In this document: positions 57,429-64,000 of the stretch, one piece after another | How positions within the stretch are numbered: the stretch's first letter is position 1 | Layout: each line of letters begins with the position of its first letter | Program-made: the position numbers and the translations under genes | Notes under the pieces: generated by a model | What the model was told of the DNA's origin: nothing | The model's input: only the letters and a program-made list of their open reading frames with translations | Database searches by the model: none | DNA from: Pseudomonadaceae bacterium | Lineage (GTDB): Bacteria; Pseudomonadota; Gammaproteobacteria; Pseudomonadales; Azotimanducaceae | NCBI GenBank assembly: GCA_024743175.1 | Contig: JANSXA010000001.1 | Span: forward strand, 624,390-688,389 | Length of the DNA: 64,000 nucleotides | Reading direction: 5' to 3'

Positions 57429-57783
57429 GCGAATAACGGGTTTTCACAACAGCGGACACGCAAAGACAGAGGCCTTGTAACGACATATCGATACAACTAG
57501 AGTTGTCGCGTCAACGAGCAGTTGACCGATATGTAGGTGACGAAGAGATCCCTCGGAATCGAACCGTACCTCTCCACGATAGCCCCGCACCGCCAAGCAC
57601 ATGGGTTAGTCGCGAAGTATGCTTTCCTGCATTACACCACTGCACCGGCCTGAGGCCGCTGTGCGTACGGGATCACTCCGTCAAGCTTGAGTGTAATGGA
57701 TTGATTGACGCAGCCCAATCATAAACCGCGCGGATATCAACAGAATCCTGAAGGTGCACAGAGCTATCCCAACCGTTGCCGCC
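57429..57783 (+). other. Gene-free stretch between convergent genes
   Basis: About 355 bases between the 149-residue gene and the minus-strand membrane gene. On the minus strand it contains a T-arm-like word (CGGTTCGATTCCG) and a D-arm-like word (TGCA-GTGGTGTAA-TGCA), but they do not combine into a tRNA fold. I see no gene; a 73-codon frame here lacks a ribosome site. Confidence 0.5.
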
Positions 57784-58170
57784 TCAAGCATCCACCAAGA
57801 TGAGAAAGATCATCAACGCTAAGCCTACAATGCCGAAGGCCAAGTGGTTGTAAGATAGAGAGACTGAATCGAGACGAGCTATATGATTGGCTAATCGAGC
57901 AGCTTCTCTAACTTCAGGAGACTTAGTTACGCTCTCTATGTATCCCGTCCCAATCTTAGGGTAAGACCAGACAAACGTCGTTTGGTAGAGCTCTTTATAG
58001 AGCTCCGGGTCTTCTCGCCGCATAATCTTTCTGAGTACTGCGCGGCGGTAGAAGAAGTACAGCGGCGATACCACTATGAAGCCGACCACCAGGAACAGCA
58101 GTATGTACCCTACCACCACCAGAACGATGTCGGCGCCCTCCGTAATCGTGCGTAATGAATGGACAGGCAT
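57784..58170 (-). CDS. Small membrane protein of unknown function
   Basis: 128 residues from ATG at 58170; a longer frame reaching 58356 would read antisense-like sequence through the neighbouring gene. Two hydrophobic segments, residues about 12-38 and the last 20, flank a basic/polar middle (RRAVLRKIMRREDPELYKEL). It overlaps the 3' end of the zinc-ribbon gene by 61 bases in another frame. No family recognised. Confidence 0.6.
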   Translation of the reverse strand: MPVHSLRTITEGADIVLVVVGYILLFLVVGFIVVSPLYFFYRRAVLRKIMRREDPELYKELYQTTFVWSYPKIGTGYIESVTKSPEVREAARLANHIARLDSVSLSYNHLAFGIVGLALMIFLILVDA

Positions 58171-58424
58171 GTTGAAGTTACTGATACAAGTACAAGAAGA
58201 ATGAAGACTAAGGTGAAGCCGAGCTCCTTCGCGTACCAGAAGACTCCTAAAATAATAGGAACTGCGACAAATCCGAAGCGGGAGAACACCCATGGATTCA
58301 TACAGAGCAGAGTCTGGCAGGAAGGACATTTGAGTGGGCTGTCCAATGTGGCCCACGCTTTCTGACTGAAAGTTAGGTACTGAAACTTACAGACCGGGCA
58401 CTCGTAGTTCGCCTTGCCGAACAA
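58110..58424 (-). CDS. Zinc-ribbon membrane protein
   Basis: 104 residues from TTG at 58424, with GAGGG 9 bases upstream. Two Cys pairs, YECPVCKFQ and LKCPSCQTL, 24 residues apart form a zinc ribbon, followed by two hydrophobic helices (FVAVPIILGVFWYA and LVFILLVLVSVTSTCL). Such proteins often sit in the inner membrane with a cytoplasmic zinc ribbon; function unknown. The 61-base overlap with the next gene is unusually long. Confidence 0.6.
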   Translation of the reverse strand: MFGKANYECPVCKFQYLTFSQKAWATLDSPLKCPSCQTLLCMNPWVFSRFGFVAVPIILGVFWYAKELGFTLVFILLVLVSVTSTCLSIHYARLRRAPTSFWWW

Positions 58425-58639
58425 CTTAGCAATCCCTCATCTGCACGCTTACACCCGCCTCGAAAAAACAATAATCCAATCTTATCGCGCAGTTCATCCA
58501 ATGGGTACTAGACGAGACAGAGTTTGATGCTCGCTTCTTTCTTCAACTGGGCCTCGTTGTGGCGTCATTCTGACAACTCCACACAAACCAACCCCGTTCT
58601 CAGGAGGAGAATCGGTCGAGGTCGTAAAGCGGCCTAAAC

Positions 58640-59235
58640 ACCTCCACAGGCCTCATTCTGCCTGGGTTCCCGGTGAAAACCCTCCTCAAGTGCCCCCTTC
58701 TAGACCACACAAAGCCGTTTTCGCTCTTGAGGCACTCAAGCTGAGCACTCCGAGATTAACGCCTGGATCACTCTACAGCCTGCATAAACGCTGAGTTCTA
58801 AACAACACATATCCGTGACCCGGCCCTACTACACAAACAAAACGGTTTTAGATACGCGGAGATAACACGCCAAACAGGCCCACAGACCACAGTACGTTGC
58901 GATATTTGAGCCAACAAATGGATTACTTCTCCCTTCAACACTAATGAAATGGTTCAGCTCAAGACATCCCGGAGTGGCCCACTTGAGAATAACGCCCCAA
59001 ACAGGGCTGCAGGCCGCATTCGCATTGAGTTCTAAACGAATAGGTTGGGTTATCCTCCACTACTGACCCTAGAGAAACGTTTTCGCTCGAGGCACGCTTA
59101 ACGGCCCACAATGAGAATAACACCCCAACCAGGGCTACAGCCCGCATAAACCCTGGATTCTAAACAACTCATATCCGTGACTGTGTCCCTCTACACCACA
59201 GGAAACGTTTCTGGGTAGCTTAAACGTCGCTGCAG
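58640..59235 (+). repeat. Degenerate tandem repeats of ~110-130 bp, four or five units
   Basis: Recurrent blocks: GAGATAAC/GAGAATAACRCC followed by AACAGG at 58859, 58985 and 59113 (weaker at 58751); CTGAGTTCTAAACAAC with CATATCCGTGAC at ~58791 and ~59154; and an AAACG/GCCGTTTTCGCTC block at ~58712, ~59076 and a variant at ~59201. Spacing between units is 108, 126 and 128 bases. No unit holds a convincing gene. The region precedes the helicase module, so a replication or packaging origin is possible. Confidence 0.6.
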
Positions 59236-59567
59236 ACCCCATCGGGACGGACTTTCTACTCGATTCACCGTTTAACCTGCCAGTCTCAGACTAATGAAAA
59301 CGACTTTACGCTTGCCTGCACACCACCTGCAGGCCCAACACGTCCCACAGAGCGATTGACCACGAACGCCCTGAGATCGCACAAGAGGCTCTGTGAGCGT
59401 CTCTACGCCTACCCACTAATAGTCCTATCAAAACTATATAGATCGCCCACAGAGCACCACAAGCTGCCTGAGGATATCCTGCAGCCCTCACATGGTACTG
59501 CCACAAGTTTCTAAAGCCCGACCTGCTCAATGGTCACCATAAATCATGATATCTGCGGAGATTGATC
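59236..59567 (+). other. Gene-free stretch before the replication-like module
   Basis: About 330 bases with no credible gene. A few PstI-like CTGCAG words and weak echoes of the preceding repeats are seen. The AT-rich part around 59415-59440 (CTATCAAAACTATATAGATC) could hold the promoter for the genes from 59568. Confidence 0.45.
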
Positions 59568-59645
59568 ATGAACACACATAACCCGCGCCCCACAGGCGCA
59601 ACAAACCTTGCCGATACAGGCACAACTAACTCTAAGGAACTATAA
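59568..59645 (+). CDS. 25-codon ORF, possible leader peptide
   Basis: ATG at 59568 with GCGGAG 8 bases upstream; encodes a Thr/Asn-rich peptide starting MNTHNPRPTGATNLAD. Its TAA ends 2 bases before the next ATG, and the AAGGA used by the next gene lies inside it. It may be a leader that couples translation. Confidence 0.35.
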   Translation: MNTHNPRPTGATNLADTGTTNSKEL

Positions 59646-59647
59646 CC

Positions 59648-60166
59648 ATGGGTGACAGACACCAACACATAACCGGCAGCGACCTCAACGGAGCATTGGC
59701 AGGCGCGAACGCACCGAGCGAACCCGCAGGCGGCGAAACGCTGCACTTCGGCGACGCAATGATCACGGTAAACGAGAACCAGAAACACGGAAGCAAGGTG
59801 TATATGGAACATCTCGAAGGCGGCACGGACGGCCAGATAGCTCGCCAAGCAAACGCCGACAGCACGATCATTCGTGAATACCGGAGCCTGACCAAAGCGT
59901 ACGAGAGTTATCACGACGAAGACGGAAACGTTAAGCCCGGCTATGAGCGCCAGGTCGAGTGGAGCCAAATGAAGATGGCCTCTATGCAAGCCGCAGCTGA
60001 GCTGGCAGACGTTGTGGCTCACCAAGCCGAACAGAGCGAGCAGGCCGAGGCCCTGGCCAAGCGTGGCCGCGCAAAAGCGGAGGCCGCCGCCGTGGATAAA
60101 GTGAATGAAGACTCCTACGTTCGAAACCACCGCGCAGTCCTCACAATAAACGGCCAGCGCCGCTAA
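59648..60166 (+). CDS. Hypothetical hydrophilic protein
   Basis: 172 residues, AAGGA 8 bases upstream. No membrane segment or known motif. The N-terminal half is Gly/Ala-rich. The second half is helical and charged (MASMQAAAELADVVAHQAEQ, then AEALAKRGRAKAEAAAVDK), probably a coiled coil. It precedes the helicase-like gene by 141 bases. The overlapping minus-strand frame is judged a shadow. Confidence 0.6.
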   Translation: MGDRHQHITGSDLNGALAGANAPSEPAGGETLHFGDAMITVNENQKHGSKVYMEHLEGGTDGQIARQANADSTIIREYRSLTKAYESYHDEDGNVKPGYERQVEWSQMKMASMQAAAELADVVAHQAEQSEQAEALAKRGRAKAEAAAVDKVNEDSYVRNHRAVLTINGQRR

Positions 60167-60307
60167 CCACAAAGAACAAGCAGCTCCCCGCTGCAGACGA
60201 TCACAGCTTGTCAGGCTGGGAAGAGATCAGGCTCTTATGCATAGAGGGCCTGGTCTCACTATTTCCGAACTGACGCAACCCTCCTAACTGACAAACTGGA
60301 ATGAACA

Positions 60308-62272
60308 ATGAACAGTGAAAACACAGTAAATACCCTAGTAGAAGCAATGACAAACGAGTGGACGTCTTACGGAAATACCGCCACGCACAAGCTACAAACA
60401 AGCTGGCGACAAGCCTTCGAGACCTTCGAGAGAAAGGTCAGCGAACACGGCACACCACACGCCCGTGATTGGCACGTATTGAGTCCCGCGACAGGTACGG
60501 GTAAGTCTCTCGGTCTGAAGGTATACGCAGCTAACACGTTAGACAACGCGCCTGGAATCATCATTGTCGTGCGCTTGATTGCGCAGGCTGATGAGTTCGT
60601 TAGTGAGATCAATCAGCTGGCCGGTAAAGACATCGCGATAGCGAAGCACTCCGCCGCAGCGCCGATCAATCTCGAAGAGCTACGCAACTTCCCGGTACTG
60701 GTAATCACTCATGCCGCCTTCACTGGTAGAGCACAAAGAGACCACGAACTGTGGGAGCAATACAGCGCCTTTGACAACGCCAAGCGGAAGCTAGTAGTGG
60801 TTGACGAAGCTCTCGACATCTTAGAGATATCACGAGTCCAATCCTGCAGCGTGGAGCGTATCCAGCGAATGGTCCCTCAATCTGCATGGGATCGATGGCC
60901 AGAAGCGAGATCTGCTATCGACACTCTGCTCGACGTCCTACACCAGATAGAGCTCAAGCAGCTCGTCGGCGGACCAACCCCAAAGGCACAACTCCTCATC
61001 TCTGAAGAGAAGCGAGCAGGTATGCGAAGCTTTGAGGCTGGCTGGGATGGCCTAGATCAACTTGAAGAACTGAGAACCTGGCTGAAGTCTGACGCGCACC
61101 GCTACCTGATCGGTAAGCGAACGGTCGACGATGGCGCAGAGAGCCGCCAAAAGATGGCACATGATGCGATCCTGAAGGAGCTCATCTCGGTTTACTCAAA
61201 CTTCATAGTTCACAGCCGAGACGGTAACCGGCACACATTCAGCACAGCTCGATCACTCCTCCCTGACGAAGGTCAAGGTTGCGTAGTGATGGACGCAACG
61301 GCGAACACCAACGCGATCTATGAGTGCATGGCGAGTGAATCTTTACCCGTCTTCAAGCAACCCGCAGTGCCCTGTAGGAACTACGGTAACGCAACCCTCA
61401 AGACCTCTTGGGGTCACTCCGTGGGACGGAACTCCCTGGTTAAGCCCAACTCTACAGGCCGTATGCCAATACAGAACGAAGCTCCCAAGCTAATAGCTGC
61501 GCTGGTGAAGGACCACAAAGCGCGAGAAGGTACTGATTGCCCTATGGAGAAGGTGCTGATCGTCTGCCACATGGCAGCTGAGCAACATCTCAAAGGATTC
61601 GACACTCCATTCGAGTATGACGTAGGCCACTATGGTGCTCTCGATGGAAAGAATGACTGGAGAGAGTACGACTCAGTAGTGATCTATGGTCTCGACTATC
61701 GACACCCTACCGATCCCGGAGTTAGCTTCTTAGCCCTTCAAGGTGAACACAAACTAGACCCTTTCGGTGATGCTGGTGAGAGGTCTTTCGGTGGTCATGA
61801 AGACATCGTAAAGGCTCTCGAACGTGGCTGGATAGTATCCTCACTCATCCAGGCAGTGAACAGGATCAACACTCGACGAGTTATTGACGCTGAGGGTAAC
61901 TGCCCGAGAAGCTTTGTGTATCTCGCACTGCCTCAGAATGCTGTCGGTAAGGCGGTCTATAAGTCAGTCCAAGAGCAAATGCCTGGTATTCAGGTTGCAT
62001 CATGGGATGCTGAGATTAAGAAGGCACCAAGCCGTAGCAAACACGAGAAGAGCCTGGAAGGTTTGATCGTGCAGATGGTCCCTGGTGAGGCGTACTCAGC
62101 GACACAGTTAAGGGAACAGCTCTCTATACCAGTATCTGGCTGGAAGAAACTCACACCTAAGCTGAGTGATGAGACTTGCTCTCTGGGTCAACTCATGGCG
62201 GAGAAGAATGTCCAGTACATTGTTAAACGTCAGGGACGATCGTCAGTAGGCCGTTTGGTAGCCTCAGGTTAG
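60308..62272 (+). CDS. P-loop NTPase, helicase-like (SF2-type), probable island replication protein
   Basis: 654 residues. Walker A is SPATGTGKS (59-67), Walker B VVDEALD (164-170) with the DExx pattern of SF2 enzymes. A DATAN motif at 329-333 is in the place of SAT-like motif III, and a late SSLIQAVNRINTRR resembles motif VI (arginine finger). The C-terminal ~60 residues look like a winged helix (ATQLREQLSIPVSGWKKL). The gene lies between repeat-rich noncoding DNA on both sides, as replication initiator helicases of small elements often do. No primase motif was recognised. Confidence 0.7.
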   Translation: MNSENTVNTLVEAMTNEWTSYGNTATHKLQTSWRQAFETFERKVSEHGTPHARDWHVLSPATGTGKSLGLKVYAANTLDNAPGIIIVVRLIAQADEFVSEINQLAGKDIAIAKHSAAAPINLEELRNFPVLVITHAAFTGRAQRDHELWEQYSAFDNAKRKLVVVDEALDILEISRVQSCSVERIQRMVPQSAWDRWPEARSAIDTLLDVLHQIELKQLVGGPTPKAQLLISEEKRAGMRSFEAGWDGLDQLEELRTWLKSDAHRYLIGKRTVDDGAESRQKMAHDAILKELISVYSNFIVHSRDGNRHTFSTARSLLPDEGQGCVVMDATANTNAIYECMASESLPVFKQPAVPCRNYGNATLKTSWGHSVGRNSLVKPNSTGRMPIQNEAPKLIAALVKDHKAREGTDCPMEKVLIVCHMAAEQHLKGFDTPFEYDVGHYGALDGKNDWREYDSVVIYGLDYRHPTDPGVSFLALQGEHKLDPFGDAGERSFGGHEDIVKALERGWIVSSLIQAVNRINTRRVIDAEGNCPRSFVYLALPQNAVGKAVYKSVQEQMPGIQVASWDAEIKKAPSRSKHEKSLEGLIVQMVPGEAYSATQLREQLSIPVSGWKKLTPKLSDETCSLGQLMAEKNVQYIVKRQGRSSVGRLVASG

Positions 62273-62277
62273 ACATT

Positions 62278-62338
62278 TTCACGGTACCACTTCGCCTATA
62301 GTGATTTCTTTCTCTTATAGGGCAACTGGTACCGTGAA
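62278..62338 (+). repeat. Large inverted repeat / hairpin after the helicase gene
   Basis: Perfect 12-base arms (TTCACGGTACCA, 62278-62289, and its complement 62327-62338) enclose a second partial stem (GCCTATA with TATAGGGC). It begins 6 bases after the stop and lacks a T tract, so it is not a standard terminator. Confidence 0.75.
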
Positions 62339-62365
62339 CTCAAAGACGCTCTCCCTTGACGATTC

Positions 62366-62415
62366 TCACCCAACACACCCAAACAGGCTCCAAACATAGA
62401 GCTTGTGATGTGTGT
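62366..62415 (+). repeat. 50-bp direct repeat, copy 1
   Basis: Shares about 43 of 50 bases with 62526-62575, 160 bases apart. The conserved core is CACCCAAC-N-CACC, then AAACAGGCTCCAA and CATA-N-AG. Position next to a helicase gene and between hairpins suggests an iteron-like site. Confidence 0.7.
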
Positions 62416-62441
62416 AGGTCTGACATCAGGGCTTTGACCCT

Positions 62442-62475
62442 CACTTCCTCTATAAATAATCCTATAGAAGAAGTG
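62442..62475 (+). repeat. Second hairpin between the direct repeats
   Basis: Arms CACTTCCTCTATA (62442-62454) and TATAGAAGAAGTG (62463-62475) pair over 13 positions with one mismatch around an 8-base loop. Confidence 0.7.
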
Positions 62476-62525
62476 CGGGTACTAATCTCAAGGCCGCCTC
62501 TAAGCAGCCTCTCTGGATACGTACT

Positions 62526-62575
62526 TCACCCAACCCACCTAAACAGGCTCCAATCATAAAGTCTGTGATTTGTGT
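62526..62575 (+). repeat. 50-bp direct repeat, copy 2
   Basis: Partner of 62366-62415. The 370-base region 62273-62642 has no credible gene; it is filled by the two hairpins and these repeats. Confidence 0.7.
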
Positions 62576-62642
62576 GGATGAGAGGTGTTGGTCAAGTTTC
62601 CTTAGTGGTTAGTGGCGATGGGGATCGTCATATGATGGCGAT

Positions 62643-62975
62643 CTAAAGAGCATTGAACGCGATCACCATAGATAACCAAGTGAGCCCAAACAGTATCAAG
62701 CTAGGATGTTTCGATTCGTTGTTTAAATGCAAGAACAGAACGCCGAAGAAGAACGTCGCTGCAAGGGAAAGTACTCCTGACATGATTCCATCTGCGGCGT
62801 CACCAAAGATGGCATAGACACCTGAAGCCGCTAGGGTGAACAGGAACACGTAGAACGTGATTCGTACCACCCAGATCCTAAAGTAATCATCGGACTCAAG
62901 CGGACGAACTCCGTTACGAGTAAAGGTCTCTTTAAGGATTCGAAGTATCTCAAGGTCTACTTCGCTGAGCTTCAC
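62643..62975 (-). CDS. Small three-helix membrane protein
   Basis: 110 residues. A hydrophilic N-terminus of ~32 residues (EVDLEILRILKETFTRNGVR) is followed by three hydrophobic helices, at about 33-56, 64-84 and 91-110. The ATGA overlap with the riboflavin kinase gene upstream shows coupled translation. No family recognised. Confidence 0.65.
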   Translation of the reverse strand: MKLSEVDLEILRILKETFTRNGVRPLESDDYFRIWVVRITFYVFLFTLAASGVYAIFGDAADGIMSGVLSLAATFFFGVLFLHLNNESKHPSLILFGLTWLSMVIAFNAL

Positions 62976-63343
62976 ACCAACAAACCCCGCGCCCTATCGA
63001 TGTCTCGATGCACCTGCTCAGCCATCGCCTCGACAGACTCGAATCTAACTTCGTCTCGAAGCTTGTACACAGGTGTGACTGTGAGCATTGAACCGTACAG
63101 ATCGCCCTTGAAGTCCAAGATGTGGACTTCCATAAGTCGCTCAGCAGATCCAACTGTTGGCTTCCTACCCAAGTTGGCCACGCCATGCATCACTGCGCCC
63201 AATGCTTCGACCGTGACTACATAAACACCGTTAGGTGCGCTGTAGTTCGAGGCGTCAAGATTCGCCGTGGGAAAGCCTAGAGTTCGTCCAAGGCGTGCGT
63301 CCTGTACAACGACACCTTCGAGAGTTGGGTACTCCGCACGCAT
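62972..63343 (-). CDS. Stand-alone riboflavin kinase domain protein
   Basis: 123 residues, only the C-terminal half of a RibF. Riboflavin kinase motifs: GRTLGFPTANLD (20-30), NGVYVVTV, ANLGRKPTVG and MEVHILDFKGDLYG. The FAD synthetase half is absent, and the preceding DNA encodes something else, so this is not a truncated ribF. It is clearly diverged from the RibF encoded at 37045, so it was acquired separately. It should convert riboflavin to FMN. Bacterial one-domain riboflavin kinases are rare (RibR of Bacillus subtilis is one known case). Second or third gene of a four-gene minus-strand cluster. Confidence 0.8.
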   Translation of the reverse strand: MRAEYPTLEGVVVQDARLGRTLGFPTANLDASNYSAPNGVYVVTVEALGAVMHGVANLGRKPTVGSAERLMEVHILDFKGDLYGSMLTVTPVYKLRDEVRFESVEAMAEQVHRDIDRARGLLV

Positions 63344-63345
63344 GA

Positions 63346-63492
63346 CTAACTGCCGCCCGGCTCCTTCGGAGGTCTGTGAGACTTCTTCTTGAGCTTGATG
63401 ATGCGCTCAGACTTCTTCGTCTGAGACTTCTGCAAGAGAGCTAGGAGTTCATGCCTCGATAGCTCATTGAGACTCCCAGGATCATCGATCAT
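63346..63492 (-). CDS. Small basic ORF (48 aa) upstream of the riboflavin kinase gene
   Basis: ATG at 63492, GGAG upstream; stop TAG at 63346-63348, two bases before the kinase ATG. Starts MIDDPGSLNELSRHELLALL (acidic, helical) and ends in a strongly basic tail (KKSERIIKLKKKSHRPPKEP). The tight spacing and a hydrophobic-then-basic layout support a real gene. No homologue recognised. Confidence 0.5.
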   Translation of the reverse strand: MIDDPGSLNELSRHELLALLQKSQTKKSERIIKLKKKSHRPPKEPGGS

Positions 63493-63510
63493 TACTAGAG
63501 CTTCTCCAAA

Positions 63511-63699
63511 TCAAACAACGGCCTCGGTGGTAGGCTTTGTCCTACGCAAATAGAATATGAGCCATGCCGCAAGCACTGCAGTAAAGACAATACCCACATA
63601 ATCAAAGCGCCCGTGCGTAAACCACGTATGGGATACGTTTGAAGAATAGATGCCAAAGAGTAATGCCCCGAAAAAAATAACTCGTTCCCTTCTAGTCAT
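63511..63699 (-). CDS. Small two-helix membrane protein
   Basis: 62 residues with AAGGA 8 bases upstream. Helices at about 6-21 (RVIFFGALLFGIYSS) and 33-51 (YVGIVFTAVLAAWLIFYL), basic C-terminal side. First gene of the cluster that continues with the 48-aa ORF (18-base gap), riboflavin kinase and the three-helix protein. Confidence 0.6.
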   Translation of the reverse strand: MTRRERVIFFGALLFGIYSSNVSHTWFTHGRFDYVGIVFTAVLAAWLIFYLRRTKPTTEAVV

Positions 63700-63859
63700 A
63701 ACTTCTTCCTTGCGATCAAACGATTAACATGAGTTTACTGACATAGGACCGCGCCTACATCAGGCGGCTGACTTCAAGGCTGAACCGGATCTAACCGTAG
63801 CTCAACCCGTTCCGCGTTTCTATTTCCGGTTGCGTGGACTTGCTTCGCAATAACATCGT

Positions 63860-64000
63860 TGAACCGCTCCGGGTATTCCGGAGACTCATTAGTTCCGATC
63901 ATGCTGCTTTAGCCGATCGCTGTTGCTCATAATACTCTGATTCCAGTTCCGCTGGCGGAACGTTGCCGATCGACTCCATGAGGCGTCGATGGTTGTACCA
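63860..64000 (-). mobile_element. IS3-family insertion sequence, right end (element continues past the window)
   Basis: The terminal inverted repeat begins at 63860 with TGAACCGCTCCGGGTATTCC on the plus strand, the usual form of an IS3-family end. It is followed after 12 bases by the transposase stop and coding sequence, on the minus strand. The other end is outside the window. Confidence 0.8.
63899..64000 (-). CDS. IS3-family transposase (OrfB), C-terminal 33 codons only
   Basis: The frame from the right edge reads WYNHRRLMESIGNVPPAELE, then ESEYYEQQRSAKAA and a stop. WYNxxRLHxxLGxxxPxE is the C-terminal signature of IS3 OrfB DDE transposases. No frame damage is seen in this part. Confidence 0.85.
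   Translation of the reverse strand, partial: WYNHRRLMESIGNVPPAELESEYYEQQRSAKAA

Noticed and set aside
57530..57690. Possible minus-strand tRNA (T-arm-like and D-arm-like words)
   Set aside because: The T-stem has only three pairs, no anticodon stem forms between the arms, and acceptor ends do not pair; no CCA.
58640..59235. CRISPR array
   Set aside because: The repeats are long (about 110-130 bp), degenerate and contiguous, without short identical repeats separated by spacers, and no cas genes are present.
58640..59235. Integron attC array
   Set aside because: No GTTRRRY/RYYYAAC pairs at consistent ends, no integron integrase, and no cassette genes between units.
59534..60172. 212-codon minus-strand frame
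   Set aside because: It covers the 172-aa plus-strand gene, which has a good ribosome site; the minus frame has none and reads as a typical antisense frame.
62356..62559. 67-codon plus-strand frame
   Set aside because: It consists of the 50-bp repeats and the hairpin, with no ribosome site.

Overview
The window comes from a gammaproteobacterial chromosome. The evidence is the gene order fkpB-lspA-ribF-murJ-rpsT-proB-obgE-rpmA-rplU-ispB, the pilE/fimU/pilV/pilW/pilX minor pilin cluster with pilS-pilR elsewhere in the window, the holD-rimI-prfC neighbourhood, a FabY-type ketosynthase and a single-chain carboxylase. The style is that of a free-living aerobic, probably aquatic, Pseudomonadales/Cellvibrionales-like bacterium. 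Genus cannot be fixed from the sequence alone.

Positions 1-51,000 are mainly core chromosome. From the left: the start of a secreted protein in the pilY1 position and five pilin-like genes (1-3541, minus strand); a PIG3-type quinone oxidoreductase; hisH-hisF; hemH; a LysR regulator divergent from a TauE/SafE transporter; a 1648-residue acyl-CoA carboxylase carrying both carboxyltransferase halves, biotin carboxylase and biotin carrier on one chain; moaB; a thiolase coupled to a FabY-like ketosynthase; sirB1 and a CheY-like regulator; prfC-rimI-holD-like; aroG; msrPQ; pssA; ilvI-ilvH-ilvC; pgeF-rluD; bamD; pilS-pilR and a second FimT-like pilin; the lspA/ribF/murJ block; rpsT; proB-obgE; rpmA-rplU; ispB; and an operon of a secreted S33 peptidase, a NatAB-like ABC exporter and a luciferase-like oxidoreductase. 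A small variable patch follows (kinase-fold phosphotransferase, cupin, methyltransferase).

From about 51,000 to the right edge the window is a mobile island. It starts with a tandem 250-bp duplication containing long perfect palindromes and ending in fragments of a tRNA-Pro 3' end (probable attachment site). Next come a tyrosine integrase, a complete tRNA-Pro(CGG), GNAT acetyltransferases, a serine recombinase with a tiny coupled upstream ORF, an OLD-like ATPase/TOPRIM protein with a small partner, small membrane proteins, a gene-free stretch of degenerate ~110-130 bp repeats, a short peptide plus a 172-residue protein, a helicase-like P-loop protein followed by two large hairpins and 50-bp direct repeats (a possible replication module), and a four-gene minus-strand operon centred on a stand-alone riboflavin kinase. 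The island runs off the right edge in an IS3-family element.

The least ordinary parts are the riboflavin-kinase operon (62643-63699), the repeat/hairpin-flanked helicase module (58640-62575), the palindromic tandem duplication at the island boundary (50986-51434) and the OLD-like gene pair (55538-57428). None can be given a function from sequence reading alone.
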